A stretch of 64,000 nucleotides of DNA, from contig NZ_LT670818.1 in assembly GCF_900129505.1 (NCBI RefSeq), positions 8,527,001 through 8,591,000 of the forward strand, in the 5' to 3' direction. The notes under the pieces are model-generated. The model had not been told where the DNA came from. It saw nothing but the letters and a program-made list of their open reading frames with translations, and made no database searches. Positions within the stretch are counted from its first letter, which is position 1. Each line of letters starts with the position of its first letter. Origin of the DNA: Bradyrhizobium erythrophlei. GTDB lineage: Bacteria; Pseudomonadota; Alphaproteobacteria; Rhizobiales; Xanthobacteraceae. A program made the translations under genes and the position numbers. Shown here one piece after another: positions 56,231-64,000 of this stretch.

Positions 56231-57529
56231 TCAGGCTTGATGTTGGCGAGCTTGATCACCTTGGCCAACGTTCGTCGGCAACTCAAATTGGAAAATCGAG
56301 CCTTTGTCGATCCCCCGCGTCACCCAAATACGGCCGTTATGGCTTTCGATAATAGAATGGCAGATAGAAAGGCCAATTCCCATACCACGCTCTTTGGTCG
56401 TGAACATCGGGTTGAAAATACGATCGTGGTTGGATGGATCGATACCCGTGCCAGTATCCTCGACGGCCACGTGAACAAAATTTGGTTTGCTAGTGCAGGA
56501 TCGTATGCTCAATATTCGCGGCTCTACCTGCATCGCCTCAATGGCGTTCATGACCAAGTTTAAAACGACTTGCTGCAATTGAACTCTGTCGCCTTCCAAG
56601 GCCGGGAGTGATTCATCGAGTTCTGTGTGCAGCTCTACCCCATGCTTCTGCAACTCGTGGCGCACAATAGCAAGAACCGTGAAGATCAGCTTGTTGATGT
56701 CGATTGGGTTTCTCGCCTGCGTTTCCTTTTTGAGCATTCCGCGAAGGCTTGTGATGATTTCACCTGCACGGAGACCGTTACTTTCGATTTCATCCAGCGC
56801 GTCTCGCGCCTTTTCTATGCTTGGCTCTCGCAATGCAAGCCATTGTCGGGCGGCACTGGCTTGGATTACAATCCCGGTTAGTGGTTGATTGATCTCATGA
56901 GCAATGGACGCCAAAAGGACCCCCGTAGTCGCTAGGCGATTCATGTGGACCAGCTCAGCCATTGTCCGCTGTAATTCAGCCGTCCTTTCCATCACCTTCA
57001 TCTCAAGTTCGTCGCGGGCTTTACGAACTTCCTCCTCAACGCGGCGCCGTTCATGAATCAAGTTCGTGCTGCGGAAGGCTGTCGCCGCATGATTCGCAGC
57101 CACTGTAAGCAGCATCCTGTCAGTTTCGGTTGGGAAGTTGCTACGCTCACAGCCGACGGCTAGAAGACCAGCGTACGCGTTGAACCCGATAGGAATAATA
57201 ATACCGCGGAGCGATTTCAGTCTGTCATCAAAGCCAACAACATTTGGAATGATCTGCCTACGCAAAGACCCATCGAAAGTAGAAAATTGGGCCTGCAGCC
57301 AGTCTAAAAATTCGCTGGTGGCGCATCCACTCGTAACGTCGATCGTTACCTCTCCGGTGGGATCGAGCAAGCGCACGAACGCAAAATCAAAACCCAACGA
57401 CCCCGCCAGGATGTCGGCCAGTCCGGCGGCAATCGTGCGCGGTTCGATCCCGATCCATCCCGCCGGGATGGTCGAAAGTGCGACCAAATCCCGAAGCGCT
57501 GCTCGCAGCCGCAGATTCTCGTCAGCCAT
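56231..57529 (-). CDS. GAF-domain sensor histidine kinase
   Basis: A 432-residue kinase. Residues 25-160 look like a GAF domain, 165-200 a coiled coil (RRVEEEVRKARDELEMKVME), the phospho-acceptor is His in SIAHEINQPLTGI near 213, and the ATPase N box is NLVMNAIEA near 335 with EDTGTGI and GMGIGLSI. There is no membrane segment, so it is cytoplasmic. It follows the MEDS-domain gene by 5 bases. No response regulator is adjacent. Start ATG 57529 replaces GTG one codon earlier. Confidence 0.88.
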   Translation of the reverse strand: MADENLRLRAALRDLVALSTIPAGWIGIEPRTIAAGLADILAGSLGFDFAFVRLLDPTGEVTIDVTSGCATSEFLDWLQAQFSTFDGSLRRQIIPNVVGFDDRLKSLRGIIIPIGFNAYAGLLAVGCERSNFPTETDRMLLTVAANHAATAFRSTNLIHERRRVEEEVRKARDELEMKVMERTAELQRTMAELVHMNRLATTGVLLASIAHEINQPLTGIVIQASAARQWLALREPSIEKARDALDEIESNGLRAGEIITSLRGMLKKETQARNPIDINKLIFTVLAIVRHELQKHGVELHTELDESLPALEGDRVQLQQVVLNLVMNAIEAMQVEPRILSIRSCTSKPNFVHVAVEDTGTGIDPSNHDRIFNPMFTTKERGMGIGLSICHSIIESHNGRIWVTRGIDKGSIFQFELPTNVGQGDQARQHQA

Positions 57530-57534
57530 CACTA

Positions 57535-58188
57535 TCAGTGTGCTTGGATCGTGCGGCGCCGAGCCGATTTTCTCTCTCGGAGTTCAAGGAGGAACTGGTC
57601 TGGAGGAACAAAGAACGGGTTCTCCTGGAGCACCCCTCCGACAATCACGACGGGGTGAACCCGCAACATGTCCATCACCAAGCTGGCACTGAAGTTCGTC
57701 AGATCGTAGGTGCAGATTACCGGATCGTTGTATTTGGAGACCGCGTAGTTGACGCGAGTCTCGTATTCCAACCAGTTATCTTCGCCTGCCTTGTCCACCA
57801 GGGACGGTTCCACGCGCGACACAAATCTGATGAGGGGATTACCGGCTGCCGCCCCTGATCCGAGCACCTCTTCGAGCAAGGCGAGCATCCCATCCTGATC
57901 GAAGCGATCGTCGCGCAGGTAAGCGTCCTGCCAGCGCCGCAGCTCCAGCTGTCCGGTTGCTATCGCCTGCTCCACATCTATGCCAGCTTCGGCGAGTCGC
58001 TTCAGATGATCCTCCCGCAGCTCGGGATCCACGATATGAAAAGCCTTGTCGCCCCGCGCGAACCCCTCTTTGATGAACGACCGAAGCACCATGTGCTGCT
58101 CGTCGAAGCCATTGAAAAAAGCGCAAATGTGACACTGTTTGCCAAGCACGCCATCAGCTACGTGGATGGGACATTCATTGCCTCTCAT
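57535..58188 (-). CDS. MEDS-domain sensory protein (DcmR-like)
   Basis: A 217-residue protein with the MEDS domain, first described in DcmR and methylotroph/methanogen sensors. The H-x-C-x-F pattern is in CHICAFFNGFDEQ near residue 22, followed by GFARGDKAFHIVD and VCTYDLTNF-type text (ICTYDLTNF) near 175. The C-terminal 40 residues end in a basic tail. There is no helix-turn-helix, unlike DcmR. The start ATG 58188 has GGAGG upstream. It and the kinase form a tight two-gene operon; the signal is unknown. Confidence 0.8.
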   Translation of the reverse strand: MRGNECPIHVADGVLGKQCHICAFFNGFDEQHMVLRSFIKEGFARGDKAFHIVDPELREDHLKRLAEAGIDVEQAIATGQLELRRWQDAYLRDDRFDQDGMLALLEEVLGSGAAAGNPLIRFVSRVEPSLVDKAGEDNWLEYETRVNYAVSKYNDPVICTYDLTNFSASLVMDMLRVHPVVIVGGVLQENPFFVPPDQFLLELRERKSARRRTIQAH

Positions 58189-58473
58189 GATGGACCTCCG
58201 CGAAAATGGATTTCCGCCTCCCACCTGCAGGACATTTCGTGAACGTTAATCTTGAGGAGCATGAAGTCAAGCTCTCATTTTGCGGCTAAATTTGCGCAGT
58301 CACTCGCTCGTCATGATCCGAGTAGTGCGGCACGCGCATCTTCTTCTGCATGCTTTGCGACATCAGTGCACCTAAGAATCGCAAGTACAAACCGGAGTGA
58401 CGATGCCGCATCCCACGCGCCAATCTTACCCGCCTGAGTGGATAATCGGTGCTGAGCTGATCGCGACCGCTTC
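58189..58473. other. Intergenic region upstream of the MEDS operon
   Basis: No gene or clear promoter motif seen; the region ends where the duplicated 5' part of the caspase gene family begins. Confidence 0.4.
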
Positions 58474-60245
58474 TGGCACATCGCTTCATTTCGCTGGGCT
58501 GCGGAATTTGGTCGCTATAGGGGCATAGCGGACTCTGGCAAGCTGCAAGCCCGGCAGATTTACGCGCCATCGAAGTAATCGGCGCGGTGCTCGAAGGCTC
58601 CGACCGTCCGCTGCTCGTGACGTCCGGTGTGGCGCACCTCGCCCCCGGCCGCACGGCGACCAAGCAGGATGTGCCACCTTTCAACTCTCCTTCCTCGGGC
58701 CACTCTGCACCAGCGAGGGCACGCCGGCCGACAAGCAGATCGACGCCTGCAACAGGATCATCGCGCTGAAAGTGTTCGCCGGCGAGAAGCTGGCGACGAT
58801 CTATTTCTGGCGCGCAGTCGGCTGGAAAGGGCGACTACGCCAAGGTGATCGCCGACACCACCGAAGCACTGCGGCTGACGCCCAATCGGCCGCCCTACAA
58901 CATGCGCGGCTCGGCCTATTACGACAAAGGCGAATACGACATCGTCATCGCCGATTTCAACGACGCGCTGCGGATCGGGCCGCCCAACGGCACCATCTTC
59001 GACAACGGCGGCAACGCCTTCCGCTCCAAGGGAGATCTTGTCCACGCCATCGCCGATTACGACGAGGCGATCCGGCTGATGCCGAAGAATGCCTATTCGT
59101 ACCAGAACCGCGGCTCGGCCAAGCAGGCGCTCGGCGACCTCGACGGGGCGCTCGCCGACATCAACGATGCGATCAGGTTTGATCCGGCATTGCCGTCCCC
59201 GCTGATCAACCGTGCGGTCATCTGGCGCGCCAAGGGCGACTTCGACCGCGCCATCGCCGACGCCACTGCGGCGATCGGACTGGCCAGGGCCAGGATGCCC
59301 GGCAATATCATGACGCCGCCGGGCAGCGTCCTTGATCTCGGCCTATAGCCAGCGCGGTCTCGTCTATGAAGCGAAGGGCGACTACGAGCACGCCAGACAG
59401 GATTTCAATGCCACGCTCGAAGGCGTGGCCGTGGAGCGGGCAGCAAGGCCAACCAGGCCACTGCAAGGGTGCGGCTGTCATTGCTGACGGATGCGTCTGC
59501 GCCCTCGCCACCGCCACGAACGACGCCGCAGACGGCGACATCAACACCAGCATCGCCGCTGACATCAACGCCCGCACCTCCACTCGCTGTCGCGGCGAGC
59601 GGCGACACCGGCCTGCGCGTCGCGCTGGTGATCGGCAATGGCGCCTATGCCAATGTCCGGGCGCTCCCCAATCCGCCCAATGACGCGCGTTCGGTCGCGA
59701 AAAGCCTGCGCGACATCGGCTTTGCGGTCTCGGAAGGCATCGATCTCGACCGCGTGGCGATGCAGAAGATGACCCGCGATTTCCTGCGCGACCCGGCCCG
59801 GGCGCAGGTCGCGGTGGTCTATTACGCCGGCCACGGCGTCCAGATCGACGGCCGCAACTACCTCATCCCGGTCGATGTGCGGCTTCGACGCCTGCCGCAA
59901 CAATCCGCTTGAGCGGCAGGTCGCTTCCGCCGGACCGAACCGCGCCATCGAGGCCGGATCAGGGCTGGCGTCAGTGGCCGCGTTTGGCTCCGGTGCGTCA
60001 CGTCACTTGGCGCCGGGACGTTGATCGCGTTCGCGACCGCGCCCGGCCAGGTCGCGGTCGACGGGGAAGGCGCTAACAACCCGTTCTCGGCAGCGCTGTC
60101 GCGCCACATCGGCGCGCCCGGAATCGAGGTGCAGCAGATCCTGACGCGGGTGCGCGCCGAAGTGGTCGCCAAGACCAGCGGCAAGCAGGTGCCGTGGTCG
60201 AACTCCTCGCTGCTGGGCGAGGTCTATCTGGCGGCAAAGCCCTAG
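58474..60245 (+). pseudogene. TPR plus caspase (peptidase C14) gene, decayed (copy B)
   Basis: The longest copy. In order: the 5' part shared with copy A; four to five TPR-like units (58845-59340, for example YNMRGSAYYDKGEYD, AYSYQNRGSAKQALGDLDGA); a Pro/Ser linker; and a caspase fold with VALVIGNGAYANVRALPNP, the catalytic His in VVYYAGHGVQ and Cys in DACRNNPLE. At least five lesions break the frame: a five-base loss near 58826, frameshifts near 59328 and 59430, a deletion of some 30 or more codons near 59880 between LIPVDV and DACRN, and a shift near 60010. The C-terminal part is as in 49602-49793. It is not functional as it stands. Confidence 0.85.
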
Positions 60246-60248
60246 AAT

Positions 60249-61196
60249 TCAGGATTGGCGCGACGTCGCAGAGAGCGCCGGCTGCGCCAGATAGGCCAAC
60301 AGCTTGGTCTCCCGCCGGCCCCGCGTCACGGTATCGAGCACCAGGCCCGAAGATACCGACAGCACTGCCAAGATCATCAGGCCCATCGCCAGCACCGCAG
60401 TCGGCAGCCGCGGCACGATGCTCTGTTCGAGATAGGTGACGATGACGGGAATCGCCAGGCCGATCGAAACCAGCGTCAGAAAGCCGCCGATCGCGCTGAA
60501 GAACCGCAGAGGCTTTTCCGACCGGTAGAGTTTCAGGATGGTACCGAGGATGCGAAACCCGTCGCGCCAGGTGTTGAGCTTGCTGACTGAGCCCGCCGGC
60601 CGCTCAAAGTACGGCGTTTCGATCTCCACCACTGGCAACGCCAGTTCGAGCGCGTGAACGCTGATTTCGGTTTCGATCTCGAAGCCGTCGGAAAGGATCG
60701 GAAAGGACTTGACGAAGCGTCGCGACAACACGCGATAGCCGGACAGAATATCCTTGAACGCCCGGCCAAACACCATCGACAGAAAACCGGTCAGCATCCT
60801 GTTGCCGAAGCGGTGCCCGGGCCGATAGGCGGCCTCAGCCCGGTCGACGCGAAGGCCCACCACCATGTCGAGACGATCCTCACGCAGCGCCGCGATCATC
60901 TTCGGTGAACTCGCTGCATCATAGGTGGCGTCGCCGTCGACCAGCACGTAGATGTCGGCATCGACGTCGGTGAACATGCGCCGCACCACGTGACCTTTGC
61001 CCTGGCGACGCTCGCTGCGGACCTGCGCTCCCGCCTCGCGTGCAACCGCCACGGTTCGATCCGTGGAATTATTGTCGTAGACGTAGATCTCGGCTTGCGG
61101 CAACGCCTTGCGAAAATCCCCGATCACCGTGGCGACCGCGGCCTCCTCGTTGAAGCAAGGCACGAGAACCGCGATCCGGATCGAGTGGGAAATCAT
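60249..61196 (-). CDS. Family 2 glycosyltransferase (DPM1/DolP-mannose-synthase-like)
   Basis: A 315-residue GT-A enzyme. Donor site VLVPCFNEEAAVATVIG near residue 9, YVLVDGDATYD with the metal-binding DGD near 83 and SGYRVLSRRFVKSFP near 150. Two C-terminal membrane helices anchor it (about 235-255 and 270-295). Such enzymes load sugars onto polyprenyl phosphate or extend surface glycans. It is not linked to the LPS cluster by position. Confidence 0.85.
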   Translation of the reverse strand: MISHSIRIAVLVPCFNEEAAVATVIGDFRKALPQAEIYVYDNNSTDRTVAVAREAGAQVRSERRQGKGHVVRRMFTDVDADIYVLVDGDATYDAASSPKMIAALREDRLDMVVGLRVDRAEAAYRPGHRFGNRMLTGFLSMVFGRAFKDILSGYRVLSRRFVKSFPILSDGFEIETEISVHALELALPVVEIETPYFERPAGSVSKLNTWRDGFRILGTILKLYRSEKPLRFFSAIGGFLTLVSIGLAIPVIVTYLEQSIVPRLPTAVLAMGLMILAVLSVSSGLVLDTVTRGRRETKLLAYLAQPALSATSRQS

Positions 61197-61520
61197 GGCG
61201 ACGACCGCGTGGGAAGGAGGGGGCCGATTGATTCTGCTTCAGCTAGCCGAACAGCAGACTACATAACCAAAGCATCGCCAGGCAATGGTATATATGGCGT
61301 GAAGATCGGCCGGGTCAAATCAGGTCTGCCCTACTCGCAAGGTTTCCGGTCACGATCGAGACCGCCGCTGCGCAAAATTACGCCGGCCGGCCGGGGCTAC
61401 GGTTAGATCAAGAGCAGCCCCGCAGATCCCGGAAACACCGCAGACAATGCTGTAACTCAAATCCATAACAAGGCATAATCGAGTCGTGGGTGGATACCGG
61501 GCGGAGCAGCGGGGGAGGTC
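61197..61520. other. 324-base intergenic region
   Basis: No gene, repeat or clear terminator seen. It probably holds the promoter of the glycosyltransferase gene. Confidence 0.4.
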
Positions 61521-62642
61521 TCATCTATGACGCGGCATACCGCTTCGCGCTATCCGCTGCGCTTCGATGCCGATCTCGCGCAACTGTCCGGTCGGCGACG
61601 TGATCTGACCACAGAAATAGAGCCCGGGCACGATCGCCTCGCCCGTCACCAGCGGCATTCCGTGCCTGTCGAAGATGCCTTCCACATCAGGGATCAATTG
61701 GCGCAGGTCGGGGCGGAAACCGGTCGCAAGGATGATTGCGTCAAATGCTTCGCTGCTCCCGTCGTCAAAGATCACGCCGTCGGTGGCAAACCGGTCGATG
61801 CCCCCGCGTACCCTGATGGAGCCGTCCCTGATCCTGGCCAGCGTGCCGATGTCGATCAACGGCACGCGTCCATCCTCCTCGACCATCTGGCGCGGTCCCT
61901 TGGCCGCCCGGCGCGATCCCAGGCTTTCAATGCGACCGACGGCCAGCCGCAATATCGGCGCGTTGATCAGATCGACCATGCGCGCAGGCAAGCGGCGATA
62001 GAAGATGGCCCAGGTGAGAATCGGAAGACCCAGCAGTTCGCGCGGCAGTATCTGAACGGGGCTTCGAACCGCGAGAGCGACATTGACAGCGGCATTCGCC
62101 AGATCCAAAGCGATCTCGCCGCCTGAATTGCCGAATCCGACAACCAGCACACGTTTGCCCGCATAGGGCGCGGGATTGCGATAGTCGCTGCTGTGGACGA
62201 CGGCGCCTCGATAAAGCTCAGAACCCGGCCACGACGGACGATACGGCGCGTCGGCTATCCCGGTCGCGACGACCACAACGGAGGCGGAGGTCGTGCCTCG
62301 ATCCGCATCCAAGCACCATTGTGCGCCATCGCGCCGGATGCGCGACACCGTCGTGTTGAAAACCGGCCTGATATCAAAGCGTGCGGCGTAGGTTTCGAGA
62401 TACTGGACGAGGTGTTCGCGAGATGGATAGGTCGGAAAAGCATTCGGCATCGGCATGCCGGGCAGGCCCGAATGATTGCGGTCGGTGTGAAGGTGAAGCC
62501 GATCGTAATGGCGTCGCCACACCGCGCCGACGCCATCAGCCTTCTCCAGCACCGTGGCCTTGAGCCCCACGGCCTGCATCGTCGCGGCACATGCCAGCCC
62601 CGCAGGACCGGCACCCACGATGATCGCGTCGATATCCGGCAA
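61521..62642 (-). CDS. FAD/NAD(P)-dependent flavoprotein monooxygenase
   Basis: A 373-residue two-dinucleotide-domain flavoprotein. FAD motif AIIVGAGPAGLACAATM is at the N terminus; GAVWRRHYDRLHLHT and YRGAVVHSSDYRNP are the FMO/YUCCA-like blocks; the second Rossmann motif is VVGFGNSGGEIALDL. The start is TTG 62642, with GGAGGG spaced five bases upstream, 23 bases after the MetE-like stop; the longer open frame would overlap that gene. Probably co-transcribed with the MetE-like gene. Substrate unknown. Confidence 0.82.
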   Translation of the reverse strand: MPDIDAIIVGAGPAGLACAATMQAVGLKATVLEKADGVGAVWRRHYDRLHLHTDRNHSGLPGMPMPNAFPTYPSREHLVQYLETYAARFDIRPVFNTTVSRIRRDGAQWCLDADRGTTSASVVVVATGIADAPYRPSWPGSELYRGAVVHSSDYRNPAPYAGKRVLVVGFGNSGGEIALDLANAAVNVALAVRSPVQILPRELLGLPILTWAIFYRRLPARMVDLINAPILRLAVGRIESLGSRRAAKGPRQMVEEDGRVPLIDIGTLARIRDGSIRVRGGIDRFATDGVIFDDGSSEAFDAIILATGFRPDLRQLIPDVEGIFDRHGMPLVTGEAIVPGLYFCGQITSPTGQLREIGIEAQRIARSGMPRHR

Positions 62643-62665
62643 TCGTCCCTCCGCGGGGAATTTAT

Positions 62666-63784
62666 CTACTTCCCCCACACCTCGTTGGCGACATCGACGG
62701 CGAGCTTCAGCTTCGCCCATTGTTCTTCCTCGGTGAGCAGATTGCCCTCTTCGGTCGAGGCGAAGCCGCATTGCGGGGACACCGCGAGCTGGTCGAGCGG
62801 CGCGTATTTGGAGGCTTCCTCCAGCCGGCGCTTGATGTCGTCCTTTTTCTCGAGCTCGCCGCTTTTCGAGGTGATGACGCCGACCACCACGATCTTGTTG
62901 CCCTTCGGCAGAAACCGCAGCGGCTCGAAACCGCCGGCGCGCTCGGAATCATATTCGAGGAAATAGCCGTCATAGTTGGTTCCGGCCAGCATGGTCTCCG
63001 CCACCGGCTCGTAGCCGCCGGACGAAATCCAGGTCGAGCGGAAATTGCCGCGGCAGACATGGGTGGTGATGGTCATGTCGGCCGGTCGCTCGGCGATCGC
63101 ATAATTGATCACGCGCGCGTAGATCTCCTGCAGGCCGTCGGGATTGTCGCCGCGGTCCTGCGCCTTTTTCAGCTCGTCCTGCGAGCAGAGATAGGCCCAC
63201 ACCGTGTCGTCGAACTGCAGATATCGGCAGCCGGCGTCGTAGAAGGCCTTCACCGCCTTGCGATAGGTCTTGGCGAGATCCTCGTAGAACACGTCCAGAT
63301 CAGGATAGACCTGCTTCGAGATCGCCCTGCGCCCGCCGCGGAAATGCAGCACCGCCGGCGACGGGATCGTCATCTTCGGCATGACATGGGCGACGTCGCA
63401 GTGCTTTTTCAGGAATTTGAAATGGTCGAGCATCGGGTGGTCGTCGGGAAAATCGAGCTTGCCGATCACCCGCACCGCGTCGTGCCGAGTCTGGACGCCC
63501 GCGAACTGGATGCCCTCATCGGGGTGAAACAGCTCGCAGCCCGTCAATTTGGCCAGGAAATCAAAATGCCACCAGGAGCGACGGAATTCGCCGTCGGTCG
63601 CGAGCTTGAGCCCGATCGAGGCCTGCTTGTGCACGACCTTCTCGATTTCCATGTCCTCGATCTTGCGCAGGTCTTCGGCCGAAATCTCGCTTTTCTCCAG
63701 CCTGGCGCGCGCCTCCTTGATTTTCGGCGGCCGCAGCAGGCTGCCGACCTCGTCGGCGCGGAAGGGGGCTTTTGTTCTTTGCAT
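62666..63784 (-). CDS. MetE-like cobalamin-independent methionine synthase family protein
   Basis: A 372-residue protein with the C-terminal (catalytic) domain of MetE only, and no N-terminal duplicated domain. The zinc-binding His and Cys are in TTHVCRGN and SPQCGFAS; RADEVGSLLRP and QFDDTVW are family patterns. Stand-alone members act as methyltransferases with small methyl donors; the true donor here is unknown. It lies upstream of the monooxygenase. Confidence 0.85.
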   Translation of the reverse strand: MQRTKAPFRADEVGSLLRPPKIKEARARLEKSEISAEDLRKIEDMEIEKVVHKQASIGLKLATDGEFRRSWWHFDFLAKLTGCELFHPDEGIQFAGVQTRHDAVRVIGKLDFPDDHPMLDHFKFLKKHCDVAHVMPKMTIPSPAVLHFRGGRRAISKQVYPDLDVFYEDLAKTYRKAVKAFYDAGCRYLQFDDTVWAYLCSQDELKKAQDRGDNPDGLQEIYARVINYAIAERPADMTITTHVCRGNFRSTWISSGGYEPVAETMLAGTNYDGYFLEYDSERAGGFEPLRFLPKGNKIVVVGVITSKSGELEKKDDIKRRLEEASKYAPLDQLAVSPQCGFASTEEGNLLTEEEQWAKLKLAVDVANEVWGK

Positions 63785-63856
63785 GGTCTTCTCTCCCGGA
63801 ATTTAGGCGTTCTCAAGCGGTACCGGTTCGCGTGACGAAAACGCGTTAAGATGGAA

Positions 63857-64000
63857 TTAATGTGCCGCTGCCCCCGAGACGCCGAGAAAGCGCTCGAGCA
63901 CCGCGGGATCGGCTTTCAGCGCGGAACTTGCCGCGTCATGGACGATCGTGCCGCGCTCCAATATCACAACGCGGTCGGCCAGCCCTAGAATCTTTTGGGC
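63857..64000 (-). CDS. livF: Branched-chain amino acid ABC transporter ATPase, C-terminal end
   Basis: Only the last 47 codons are in the window. The sequence ILGLADRVVILERGTIVHD followed by ADPAVLERFLGV matches the end of LivF-type ATPases. The rest lies beyond 64000 in the same orientation. The stop is at 63857-63859. Confidence 0.8.
   Translation of the reverse strand, partial: AQKILGLADRVVILERGTIVHDAASSALKADPAVLERFLGVSGAAAH

Overview
The window is high-GC (roughly 60-65 %) DNA from an alphaproteobacterium, most likely Bradyrhizobium or a near relative in the Nitrobacteraceae. The clues are a phasin, FixL/FixJ-type regulators, an ahcY-metK pair, several small proteins I associate with this group, and many degenerate intergenic repeats. 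This is judgement from protein resemblance; no search was run. No rRNA, tRNA or CRISPR array was seen.

Layout. (1) 1-16.4 kb is an envelope polysaccharide/LPS region. It holds manC (partial), a UDP-glucuronate epimerase, an LPG-synthase-like membrane protein, a WecA-like initiating transferase, a WbpM/CapD-like dehydratase, an O-antigen ligase, hldE, hldD, waaF, gmhA, gmhB, a core glycosyltransferase, galE and an MsbA-like ABC exporter. Together they make ADP-heptose, build core and O-antigen, and ligate or export them. (2) 16.4-25.9 kb: an FAA-hydrolase gene and a 5'-truncated, about 96 % identical copy of it bracket a Crp/Fnr regulator, two small conserved proteins and a phasin. A protoglobin-like protein that lacks the usual haem histidine, an EmrAB-type efflux pair with a divergent TetR and a clear operator palindrome, and an Asp-nucleophile alpha/beta hydrolase follow. 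(3) 25.9-33 kb: an sdhA-like gene without sdhB, sdhC or sdhD, an SDR without its catalytic tyrosine, a VOC protein, two cupins, a peroxiredoxin-like protein and a Tat-exported hydrolase, which looks like a stress or detoxification module. (4) 33-37.9 kb: a lone receiver, a FixJ-type regulator and a five-PAS histidine kinase. (5) 38-45.3 kb: a Baeyer-Villiger-type monooxygenase, a GT87-like membrane protein, then ahcY, metK and an HTH/methyltransferase-like protein (the S-adenosylmethionine cycle).

(6) 45.3-60.3 kb is an accessory, decaying region. Pieces of a TPR-plus-caspase (peptidase C14) gene family lie in four places (47.5, 49.6, 52.1 and 58.5-60.2 kb). They are mixed with palindromic repeats, an unrecognised enzyme-like gene, a chimeric reading frame, a frameshifted SDR remnant, a secreted phosphodiesterase, a PadR/membrane-protein pair whose membrane half is internally duplicated, a complete group II intron with its reverse transcriptase, and a MEDS-domain/histidine-kinase operon. 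(7) 60.2-64 kb returns to ordinary genes: a family 2 glycosyltransferase, an FAD monooxygenase, a MetE-like methyltransferase and the 3' end of livF.

The main candidates for something new are the shattered caspase locus with its inserted cargo, the intron and its apparently unoccupied sister target, the FAA-gene duplication that brackets an islet, and the MEDS-kinase pair.
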